A stretch of 64,000 nt of DNA. It comes from Diplosphaera chodatii (Eukaryota; Chlorophyta; Trebouxiophyceae; Prasiolales; Stichococcaceae). The stretch is from positions 2,666,001 through 2,730,000 of the forward strand of contig JAALGY010000057.1 in NCBI GenBank assembly GCA_032358165.1, read 5' to 3'. Position 1 is the stretch's first letter; the number at the start of each line of letters is the position of its first letter. Of this stretch, positions 12,526 to 23,500 are shown in pieces. Position numbers and translations under genes: made by a program. The notes below the pieces were generated by a model. The model saw nothing but the letters and a program-made list of their open reading frames with translations, did not search any database and was not told the origin of the DNA.

Positions 12526-13556
12526 ATGTTGTCAGCGCTGTCATGTAGGCCGCATGCGGCAGCGGTTTTCGGTGCTGCACTACAGCGACTGGCTGCTTTG
12601 CACCGCAGCGGCGCAGCATGCAGATTTGCCTGTGCAGCGGGACATCATGAGCCCACAGCCTTCAGTACCGCAGCTGCGCAAACGGATCCACGCGCACAGC
12701 CTGCCGCCGATGCCGCAGGCGGCAGCAGCGCGTTCACCAGCCTGCATGATGCGGCACGCAGCCCGGCGGCGGTCCGCAGGCTGGACCTGACGGCGTCGCC
12801 GCAGCTGCGCTGCAGCAATCTGCTGTGCGACAAGGTCGGCGAGCCCTGCATCTGCCGCATCAGCAGGTGTGACCAATCTGCATGGCCGTGCATTCGCGAC
12901 TGAACATTGATGAAGGTCTGCATTGTGGTGCCATGCTACCATGCCCTGCACACAAACACGAGGCCCCAGGAAGAAGTTTGTTGCATGCTTCCGTTCCAAG
13001 CACTTGTTCCGGAGGACCAGGTGCTGGGACGTAGCAGATGCTGTGCAGCCATGTTCAGACAACGCTGCCTGCTAGCACCTAAGCGTCAGGCGAGACAAGG
13101 TGGCGGATGCGCTGCAGGGTGTTTGAGCAGCTGGAGGGCGTGCAGGAGCTGATCCTGCGCGGTAACGCTCTGACGGAGCTGCCAGCAACCACCTGGCAGC
13201 TGGCGTCGCTGCAGTCGCTGGATCTGTCAGACAACCAGCTGTCAGCGGTGCCGCCAGACATCGCACGACTGCAGCAGCTGCAGGCAGGCTGATTCGACAA
13301 CCACACGCACTCATGCTGCTTTTCGCAGTGCACGATTCCGATGCAGCAACTCCTGGGATTATATTGTTGCACATTCTGCGAAGCATGCCCGTTGCAGGAG
13401 TTGAGGCTGACGGGCAACAGCGAGCACTTGGCGCTGCCGTATGCTGCACTAGCGCAGCTGCCGCAGCTTAAGAAGCTGTACGTAGACCGTGGCATCCGGC
13501 AACAGATGGTCAAAGAACATGCAGCAGCACCGCTGTTGCACTGGCTGCACTTCTAG
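12526..13556 (+). CDS. Small leucine-rich-repeat protein
   Basis: Three exons (about 12526-12866, 13118-13283, 13398-13556) give roughly 221 residues. Exon 1 ends in an LRR-like RRLDLTASPQLR and splices (phase 2) to VFEQLEGVQELILRGNALTELP, then LASLQSLDLSDNQLSAVP, IARLQQLQ, ELRLTGNSEHLALP, and ends QLPQLKKLYVD with a short tail and TAG. The repeats follow the LxxLxLxxNxLxxLP pattern of intracellular plant or Ras-group LRR proteins. The third exon joins only if the second intron uses a GC donor (CAG|GCAGGC at 13284), because the LRR register continues exactly across it. The N-terminus is uncertain: the ATG at 12526 is the first in frame, but the Ala-rich leader is not LRR-like. The function is unknown; it is probably a protein-interaction scaffold. 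Confidence 0.7.
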
Positions 13557-13887
13557 TCAGCAGTGATGCAAGCCCAGTGATGGATTCGGCAGGGCTATCG
13601 AGTGCACAATCCAACCATAGAGACAGTGCATTTTGATGAAAGACTACCGCTTGTGTATTGCATGACTGGCGCATGGTGTACAAGGGGAAACACCGTTATC
13701 GTGAGGCGAGTGCAGAGTGTGAGCAAACAACTGAGTAAGAGGATTGTACGTCAAAATTTGTTCTCTCAGAATATCGGGGAAAGAGTGGCAAGTCAATGGA
13801 CCGTGGTTTACAAATCAGTTGACGAGTGTGACAATTACGATCCAAGCTGCCGCAATGTGCTGCTGCTCAATGCACGACGCAAGTCAT
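13557..13887. other. Convergent 3' intergenic region with TGTAA on the minus strand
   Basis: This region lies between the LRR stop (plus) and the LEA stop (minus). A TTACA at about 13808 is TGTAA on the minus strand, roughly 80 bp past the LEA stop. That matches the usual green-algal polyadenylation word. Nothing else is evident. Confidence 0.45.
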
Positions 13888-14160
13888 CTACTTGGTGATC
13901 GAGTCCTTGGCCTCGCCAGCCTTCTTTGATGCGGTGTTGCCGGCATCGTTCATTGCGTCGCCAGCGGAGCCCGCGGCATCCTTCGCCTTGTCGCCAGCGT
14001 TCTGGTTGCCGGTCTGCTTCTTGGTCTCGCCGACCACCGAGTCCTTCGCGTTCTGGGCCTGCTCACCGACGTAGTTTGCAGCGTCGCCAGCCTTCTGCTG
14101 AACGGCGCCCGCGGCGTCCTGTGCCTGCTGTCCAATCGGCTTGTTGTCACCGCCGGCCAT
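13888..14160 (-). CDS. LEA group-3-like hydrophilic stress protein
   Basis: An intronless frame of 90 residues starts at MAGGDNKPIGQQAQDAAG and ends KAGEAKDSITK. It is almost entirely Ala, Lys, Asp, Gln, Gly and Asn, with 11-mer-like repeats (QKAGDAANYVG, DKAKDAAGSAG, KKAGEAKDS). It has no Cys, one aromatic residue and an alternating charge pattern, typical of LEA_4 / group-3 late-embryogenesis-abundant proteins and of the Chlorella hardening-induced HIC-type proteins. Such proteins are disordered in solution, become helical on drying or freezing, and protect enzymes and membranes. The start context GCAGCAATGGCC is strong. A TATA-like TTATACA lies about 40 bp upstream at 14190-14200, and TGTAA lies about 80 bp past the stop. 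It is probably induced by cold or drought, which is inference from the family. Confidence 0.82.
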   Translation of the reverse strand: MAGGDNKPIGQQAQDAAGAVQQKAGDAANYVGEQAQNAKDSVVGETKKQTGNQNAGDKAKDAAGSAGDAMNDAGNTASKKAGEAKDSITK

Positions 14161-14555
14161 TGCTGCTGTTTTGTGTTTGAGTGTTGTGGTGAGTGTATAA
14201 GCTTTTAGCAACAGTTTTCTGTGTGCAAAGTAGACTTGAAAGTTGCGTGTGCCGACTGCAGACAGCGGTGCCCACTTCATTCTCGGTGAGCAGCAGCCAG
14301 GAGGAAGCTATCTGCAACTGCCGTAAAGAACAAAGCATGATTGGCACTCTTAGGCCCTGAGATCCGGTTAAATCCCGCGTGCTTCACCATGCTGGATGCT
14401 GCCAACAACAGGGGCACTGCTTCGGGTGTCTGTTGTTCCCTCATGTCCGTCCAACATTTCTGCTGTGCTAGGCCATTGTCGCTGCCATATCTGGGGGCTG
14501 CGCAGCGATTGAGTTCCAGAGTGCCATAGCCTCGACAATGTAGGTGGCAACTGCG
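14161..14555. promoter_or_regulatory. LEA promoter / DIS3L-like 3' region
   Basis: This 395-bp tandem gap contains the downstream end of the exonuclease gene and the promoter of the LEA gene, both on the minus strand. The LEA-proximal part is AT-richer and has a TATA-like element. No other feature is seen. Confidence 0.4.
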
Positions 14556-17500
14556 TCACGCTGCAAGCCCCAGCCTGGCCAGCTGCTGCTCGGCTTCCTG
14601 CAGCGCCCGCCGCCGCGCTTCCGCCCCTGGCCCCCGGCCGCAGCCCCGCGCCAGCAGCGCCGCCTGCCGGCTGCTTCGTGCCTGCAGTCATGTGCGCGAT
14701 GCCAACAATGTCTGAGCACCTGGACAGGTTGAGTTGCCTTCTAGAGTTGAGGCGAACACGGCTGGCCACTGAAGCACAACAACATGTCCAGTAGCGGAGC
14801 CGAGTGTGAATTGCAAACGGCACATGGCCACGACAGCTACCAGGTCAGGCTGGAAGCTTGGGTTGCTTTCACAGCGCAGCACACCTGCGCCGCCCACACC
14901 TCGGCCGCCTGCAGTGGCAGGCGCAACTGGCTGCCAGGTAGTGCTGCACTTGCAACAGGCGCGGGTCTCCTTGCAGCCGCCTGTGCTGCGGCGAGCGCCC
15001 GCTGCAGGGCCTCCGCCAGGCTGGCAGCCGCTGCAGGGCGGGCGCCTGGCCGGCCGTGTGACTGCTTGCCGCGGGCCGCCTTGCTGTTACCAGCGGCGGG
15101 CGCTTGCCGGTTCGCCTGCGGGAGCGCTGCGCTTTCGGCTGCGCCTGCAGCGCTGCCTGCTGGTGCTGGCACGGAGTCGGGACTTTCATCAGCAAGCCAT
15201 GGGAACACGTCCTCCATTGCATCAGCTGATGCCTCTGGCTGAACACCGCTGCTGTTGCCGTGCAATGCTGCCGGCGCTGCATTGGTGGCGGCGCTGTTAA
15301 CTTTGCCCCTGGCACCTGCTGCAGTGATCCCCAAGCTCCTGGTGGCCTGCTGCTCTGCGGCAGCCGCATCCCTCGCCGCCGACACCGCTGCAGGGTGGGC
15401 GTCCGCCAGCAGCCGCAGCTTCAGCGCAGGGCCGTGCGCCCGGGTGGTATCGGCTGACAGCCGCAGCCACACCCGCTGTGGAGCCTTCACATCCAGCAGG
15501 GTTTTGCCTTCATTGTCTGCGATGCGTGCCCAGCCCTCGCCTGTGCAACACAACATCTCTTTCCTGATCAGCAGCACAGGCACACATCCATCCAGCAACA
15601 AAACTGCAGAAGCTGGTGTCCAGGGTAGGTCTGTATGCATGTGATGGGACCTTAGGACTGCACCTGTCTCCAGGCGCAGCTTGCGGCGGGCAGCAAGCGC
15701 AAAAGCGTCGCCGCTTCCAGCTGCCTCTGCCTCCGCGTCCGCCGCCGGCGGCAGCGGCAGCCCCTTGGCGTCTGACAGCCAGATGGCACCGCGGATGTGG
15801 TACTCGGGCACGAACACCAGCAGCCGGTCGGGCTGCACGCCGTACACGACAGCCGCCTCCACATGCGGCTTCCTGCAGCCGCAGCACCAGCACACTGCTT
15901 ACAATAAATTGATAGAGTTGTCATAGTACATACAAGAAGCAGGCGTCATCTGGATGTTGATCAGGGCCTTCTGAGCTTAATTACAGTTACCAAGCCTAGC
16001 AATGACCATCTCGTTGCTCCCGAGTGCTTGATGACGGAAGTCTCAGTTTGAGTGTGGGTGATCACATGCACCTGTGCAGCGACAGCAGCAGGTACAGGTC
16101 GGAGCAGTCGCGCTGCGCACGCTTCGCCGCACGGGTCATTTCGTTGAGGTGCGCCGCCTCTGCCGCCAGCGCCCCACCCTCCACTGGCGGCCTGATTCCT
16201 GCAGCGTGTGGCTGAAGAGTAGCAGGGTGTGATTGTTGATCGGCAGGTCATAGGTGGGGCAAGCTCAGGGCATGTGCATGATGACGCAACATTCACCCAT
16301 GCATCATCTACGGATGTGACACTACAGCCGGTTGAAGCTGTGTCAGCCAACTGCAGCAGCTGGGTGTGCAACCAATTCACAGGGGCGCTATTGTCGCGGC
16401 GCCTGTCACGGCAGCACTCCACCTGCTGCAGTGGCGGCACCAGCTGCTATGCTGTGCCAGTTGAATGAAACAACGACGATTCACACTGGATCTTGCTGCT
16501 TTCTCAATACCCTTCACCATCACACCTGCTGTGGTGGAAGCTACAGCCGCCAGCAGCTGCCGGTGGACCAGCAGGTCGGCGTAGCGGCGGATGGGGGAGG
16601 TGAAGTGCGTGTAGTGCTGCAGCGCAAGCCCAAAGTGCGCAGCGCCGCCCCCGCCAAACCGGGTTGCATCACCTGCCGGACATTCCATGCGCACATCACA
16701 TTATTACACAACATGTCGAAGTCCACCAGGCTGGCAGCTCACAGTCTGGCACACAGGCATGCGGGTCCAAATCCACTGTAGGTCGGGATCATGTGCAGAC
16801 TGGATCCGACAACGCTGGCAGGTTGGGGACTGGCCAGCATGTTCGTGCGCAGCCTGTATGTGACCCCGACAAGCACAGCCAGCCACCAAGCAGGCTGCTG
16901 GAGAATAACCTGAACATCACCTGTGGAGAAGTACTGAGCCTCGGACATGGCGCGCGTCGCGAGAGCGCGTACCAGCCGGGCGGTCTCCGGCGCGGCGGCG
17001 ACCACAGCTGAGAGGGAAGCTGCCAGCGCCGCGTTGGTGCTGGTGTCCAGGCGTAGCCCTGCTGCCTCCATGATGGCCTCCACCTGCATTGTTCTGTCGC
17101 TCGTAAGTGCCATCCTGGGCTCGAGAGCCATGGTTGTTCAGGAAACGCAAATGCCTCATCCTAGTCAACACTCAGTGGCTCCTTGAAGGTTTCAGCATCA
17201 GAACGCATCCAGGTGGCACAGCACAGTGCACCACCTCTAAGCATATCTGTCGCCCTTCGCCCTACAAGCTGCACCAGAGCCGCAAACTGGCTCATGTCCT
17301 GGCAGCATGCAGACACGCGTGGCAGCTGGTCACCTCAGCAAAGGCCTCCGCCCGCGGGGGCGGGTGCCGCCGCAGCAGCGCAGCCGCCGGGAAGGCGCCG
17401 CTGATGCGCTCCGCCACAGCCGAGTTGGCGCCGATCATGGCCTCTGCCACCGTGCGCATCATGGGGAGCTCTTTCTTCCTTGCCACCTCGGAGTCGCGGC

Positions 17501-20500
17501 CATCGGCGGACGTCTCAAAGCGCAGCTCTGCCGACTCCAGCTCCAGTGCTCCCGCCTGTAGCATGGGGTTAAAATCTCATCAAGAACATGAACCCCTGCG
17601 TCACCCAACAGCATGCGAATGAGGGTATCACAGGACATCTACATGTTCTGGGGGTTTGTTGTCCGGCAGGGCCCAGCTTTGCTCTGGCATGAAGGGGTGT
17701 CCGTCGAAAGCGGCCAGACATGCGCTCAGGGAGGTCCGCAAGAGGTACAAGCAGGAGAGCACACTGCTTTCCAGCATGAACCTGGTCGACACACCCTCAG
17801 CGCACTGGGCTGCACCACAGATGGTCGCATACGACCAACAACGCAACAGCTATGGCGACATCTGCAATGACGCTGACAACAAAGATCCACATGATACGGT
17901 CAAAGGCATCACGTGGGATGCTGGGCACCTCAAGACGACGCTGCCGCCAGGCGTCGGTGGCGCTGACCAGCAAGTCTAGCATGGGGCGCAGCTCCGCGAT
18001 CTGCCCTGTGCTGAGAGTTGCTGGTGTTGGCCGCCGGTCCGCAACGTCCTGCGCCTGCTGGTAGCTCAGCTGGTGACGCGATCTGCACAAAGGTGAAGCT
18101 TTGCCAAATGACATATGAGCCTGGCAGCATGTTGTGACTTGCATTGACCTTGACGCTGAGCCAGCCCCAAGCTGCCAGTATCAGCTGTCATTCGTGCGAT
18201 GCATTACCGCACCTTTGTTAGACAAGCACAGAGCCACAGCAGCATCTGGCTTGCCTACTTCAGTGCCAATGCATTGCGACGTGCAGGTTCACGGCAAGCA
18301 GAGGATGATCTGTTGCCCACCGGATGATGGTGCGCCCAAACCAGACGTCCTCCACCGCAAAGTCCCCACCCCGCAGCGTCCACAATACAGACACCGCCGG
18401 CCGGTCCCGGCCCTGCAGCAGCGATGCCAGCCCCGCCGACAGCCGCTCCGGCAGCATGTCCAGCCGCTCGTCGGTCAGGTACACCGTGGTGCCCCGCGCT
18501 GCCGCCTCCCTGTCCAGCGCCCCACCCTGCAGTCGATGAGCTCAGCACCGTCATGGCGTGTGCTACCCTGACATGCACGTCGGTCACGTCGAGAGCTGCC
18601 GTGCAGATTAGTTGTTGCCGCTTCGTTCACGTGGCGGTACATATGCTCACCTGCTGCACGAAGGTGGACACATCGGCGATGTGCACGCCCAGCTGCAGCC
18701 GGCCGTCTGGCAGTCGCTGCGCACTGAGCGCATCATCCACATCCGTGCAGCCTGCACCCAGCCAGATCAGTCTGTCTCGTCAGCAGTAGCATGAGCAGCT
18801 GGCACCACGTGTCAAGTGTCAACATTGCTGGACTCCCCACACCGGCTGATGCAGGGACACTACGGGACGCGGCATCTGCACCAGCACCATTGCTGACAAC
18901 ATCAGGCCGCGAGCAGATAGCTTTGGCACTCAGATGGCATCAGTGTATACTCCAAGCACCTGGCGGGTCGATGGAGGCGATGAGCTGATTGCGCAGGTCG
19001 CGCCGGGTCGCCAGATCCACTTGCGAAGCGACCCACTCCCCTGGGGGCGGCAGCTCGGCCACGGCGTCGGGCGGGAAGGGCGCCCGGGTGATGCCGGCGC
19101 CAATCAGTATGGCCTCCTTCTCCGCCCTGCATCACGGCGGACGAGGTTGCATCATATCATTTGATAGGAGTTGTGTTGACTGTGTGAGGAACATTGCTGT
19201 AATCAGCGGCCCGATGGCAGGTAGCCGTTGCCCTTTCTCCACCCTGAATGAACGGATGCGTGGGGTCTCAGCCCTGACATCTGCAGCCTGACAAACTGCG
19301 AGCTGGCGGTGCCATGGCAACCCTGCAATGGCATGCAGCAGGGACTGCACGTTGTCTGCCAAACATTTTTGTTGCCAAGCTTCAACTCCTGGAAAGACAG
19401 ACAGCATCAGACAGCTGCCAGCAGTTCCGGATGTTTGTCCTTGGCACCAGTTAAAGCTTGGTCTCAGCAGCATTTAGAGGGTGAGATTACTGTGTCTTTC
19501 AACAGTGAAGAGCACCCAGGCATGGAGGAAGTCATTTGCTGAGGGGCTTCGTTACTGGTGCGGTCCTGTGACAGCGTCAGGACCTGAAGGCGGAGGGCCT
19601 CGCAATCACGATCACCTTGCAGCAAGCACTTTGTATACCTTGATGTCAGTGTGCACTCACTGCAGGTCGCCCAGGCCGCCCAGGATGCCGACTAGGTGCG
19701 CGGCTGGGTACTGCGAGTCGGGCGGCCAGGCGTCGAGCCGCACCACGAAGCGCTGGCCCACCAGCTCGGCGGCGCGCCTCGTGCGCAGCCGCGCCCGGGG
19801 CAGCCGCCTGTCGAAGGGCGTCACGATCACCGCCTCCTGCACGCCCACTCATGCATAGCTGTGTTGTGGCGTACACTTGACATCCAGCCATCTGCAGCTG
19901 CTGCAAAGATGATGATCATTGTTCTTATGGTTGGTCGAGGGGTGTGCAAGCGGCTGCTCAGATTGTGTGTAAGCATGTAGTTCCCCAGGGTGCAGTGTAC
20001 CTGCCGTCTGGAACCGGCGCGGCCTGAGAGCGCTTCCTCGTCCTGCTCGGTAAGGCACGCCACAACGTCCGCGGCCTGCCGCTGCAGAATGCCCACCACC
20101 TCACCTGGGGCAAGCATCCACGGCCACATTCTTAGATTGCGTCGGCCCTTGCTTTACATGCGTGGAGGTACAGCAGTATCCGTGCATCAGCTCTCTCGGC
20201 TTGCCTCTACTAGAAGACGGCTTCGGCACTTGCCTATCGGCTGCAGGCTGTGCCCTGGCTTGGCTCTGGCCAAGGCGTCAGCAGATGGCTCAGCATTTGG
20301 GTCCGCGTTCTCCTGCTCAGCGTCATCGGCCGCCTCCAGCGTGGCGTCATCTCCTGCGGCTGCTAGCTGCCCAGGCTCCATCGGCAGCCACTGAGACCTG
20401 CAAGACAGCTACATGTGCTTGATCATGGCCGCCAGCTGCGATACCATTTGAAGTGCAGGAACTTCGCCAATGACACATCTCTCAGTTTTGCAGACGGTCG

Positions 20501-23500
20501 AGTGCTGAGCGCCATTAGAAGCCTGTGATACAAGCAGGTCAGCACTGTACACAAGAGTCATTTCACGACTGCAGCACCATGCTTGCTGTAACCATGGCTA
20601 CTAAACCATAGCATTTCAAGACGGTGCTGCAATCCCTGCATCAACTTCACAATGCTACGACACTCCGTCAGGTGTTAAAGCAAGGCACTTGCGTCTGAAG
20701 GACAGCAGCAGAGTGATGGACAAGGCCATCAGAGCTATTAAGCATTGGCCAGTGTCTCCAATGAGGTCCAGCAGTCAACAGGACGAGGCGATCAGGCAGC
20801 ACCCTTTCAGACGCACCTGGGCAGCAGGCGGACGGCTACGGTGTCCCCATGCACCGCACGGTTGACGGCGGCACGACCAGCCACGGTGATGCGCCGCCTG
20901 ACGGTGTCGCTGCCGGTGCCGACCTGCACCACCGCCTCCCGCGGCCCTCGCCGGCTCATGTGGATGACTCCCTGCAAACATTAAGTTAGGTTCGTGGATG
21001 TGTGACTTCGCTTGAGGCTCTGTCGTACACGGAATGGCTAATGGAGGCTTCAATTGCAGATGTGCGCCAATGCACGTGCACGGTTCTGTCCAGAGCTGAG
21101 GCAGATCAGCTGCATGACAGCGTCGGACGATGCTAAAGAATTAACGCCAAAGCCCATCAGCTGCACTGTGTCTCAAAGCGCATCATGTTGCAGCGAATGT
21201 GTGTGTCTGCAAGTCTGAGCAATTCTCAACATCCCGGAGCTCAGCTGCTGCGGCCATGCTAATCTGCAGCAGCTTCGCGTCAGGCAGGCTGGAATTGCTC
21301 AGCTCCTGGCAACAGCTGTCATTACGGCTGACATTCACTGCAAGGGTTGTCAGCTAGCACCGACTGTCATATAACCAGCAGGAGCATGGGCTATGGCAGC
21401 ATCAGCAAGCGCGCACCTGCAGCAGGGCGCCGCTGTCCAGTCCCGCCTCCAGCGCAGCGGCGCCCAGGTGCGGCTTGAAGCCCCCGCGTCCGCTTCCTGC
21501 TTCCGTGGCGCCGCCGGCCGCAGCGTCCCCGCCTGTCGCCGGGGCCGTCAGCGCCTCGAACAGGTCGGCCACCTCGGCGCAGTGCTGCCAATAGGTGCTG
21601 AAGTACAGGGCCGCATCCATGACTGTGACGCCCTGCTGACATTGGCCACATATCGTCAGCTGTTTGTGCGGGCAGGCTCACGAGAGACTACAGGACAATG
21701 TGACGCAACAGCATGTTATCAACTGTGCCATGGTATCTGCTGTGCTCAGACCCAGACATGCCAGAGGTGCCATCCCGCTGTCGCAATGGAGCAGCGGCAA
21801 CTGCTCCAAAGCTGGACGCTGGACTGCCCTGTGGCATGTGTGCATGTGGTTGCCTGGGGTCTTGCATCCAGTCATACATGCACACTTGTCACCTCAGCAA
21901 TCTCGACCCCCTCGTCGGACCCCGGCGCCGGCTGCGGCTGCCTGGTGTTGAGTGCTCCACTCCTTCGCTGCTGTTCGAGGTGCTGCTCGTCATCCGCCAT
22001 GAGCTCGCTCAGCAGGTCGGGCGCAGTGTTTGCCTCTGCACGATTAGGCGACTGTGGCTGCGACGCCTTCGACGGAGCTGCTGCTGCAGCCTGATGGTTT
22101 GCTGGTTGCACTGGCCAGTGATTGGGTGCTGTTGCAGGCTGATCATGCGGGCTGGCCACTGTGGCACCAACAAGTGGCCGCTGCGATGCTGCAACAATTT
22201 GAGATGCCCTGCCAGGCATGGTGCCAGCCGCTGCCGCTGATGGTGTGCTGCCACCGTTCAGGGACAGCCCGCCGCCAAACAGCTCGTCGAGCAGGTCGTC
22301 TCCGTCTGAAGACTGCTGGTCGTCCTGCGCAGCCGGCTGCATCGGTACTTTGGCATCCGGTGCAGCCCATTGCTGCATCGGCTTGCCAGGGACCGGAGCT
22401 CTGGCCGCAGAAGTGCTGGGCGCTGCTACAGGGTGGGCTGCCTCTGGTTTTGTCGCTGGCAGCGGTTCCGTCTCATCCTCGCTGCTGTCGAGGAGGTCGT
22501 CAAGCAAGTCGTCTCCAAGGCCATTGCTGCCGTTGCCTGTTGGCTGAGGCGGCACTGTAGACTGTGGTGGACGGCCAACAGCTGTGCTGCGTGCTGCTGG
22601 TTGCTGCTGAATGGATCTGCCAATGCTGATGCTGCTGTTGCCGCCTGGCCTCTGCTGTGCTGCTGGCCTGCTGCCAAGGTTGTTGATTCTGCTGCTGACG
22701 CTGCCGCTACCGGCCAACAGGTCGTCCAGCAAATCATCGCCGCCATCACCATCTGACAGTGATACAGCAGCGGCGCTGACTGAGGCCGGTTTCAGCCAGG
22801 GTGTCTCTGCGCTGGCCTGTCCCTCGGGAGCAGCTGAGCTGCGTGCAGGCGGAGCATTACTGCTTGCTGTTTGGCTGCTGCTGCTGCTGCTGGTGGTGCT
22901 ATGGGTGCTGATTCGCTCAGGAGCACCTGCATTGATGCTGACACATGGCTGCTGTTCTGGACCGGCAGACTGCGCTACAGCTGTTTGCTGCACTGCAGGG
23001 CCGTCTGGCGTGCTGCCGCCGCCCAGGGTGCGGAACAGCGCGCCGGACAGCAGGACCACGGGGACTCTCAGGTGCTCCGCCAGCCACTGGCCGGCGCGCA
23101 CCAAGTCGCCCTGCCGCCGCCTGCATCACAGACACATGACTGAATCGCTTGCATGTGCGCCATCAAGCGCCAAGCCCAAGTGCTGCGCATTTGAGCGGCT
23201 GCACAGCCGGCGATACGAGTGTGCATTCGAGCCTGTATTTGCTCAGCACAAGGGCCACCGCAAGGTGTGTGCTGTGTGCATGATCAATGTCTATCTTGAT
23301 ATCGAACTGGTATGCAGCCCTCACATCATTGTTCGTGAGGGGCCCTGTCCTCAAGCAGCCTTCAAATTGTAGGGCACTCAGACTCAGGTAAATGGCTATA
23401 TACATGCAATCGCATCTGCAGCGCCGGCCATGTGCCCACCCACCAAGAGTTTAACACTGCCGGCATTGCAGGTAATGTGGGCTACTGTGAATGCCTCTTG

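Noticed and set aside
21890..23120. The long low-complexity open frame in the nuclease as a separate gene
   Set aside because: Its first residues are the PIN segment ([15 protein letters not shown]), and both ends join in phase to flanking PIN exons.
22871..23143. Overlapping plus-strand frames opposite the nuclease exon
   Set aside because: They are shadows of the Gln/Ala/Ser-rich coding strand and carry no motif.
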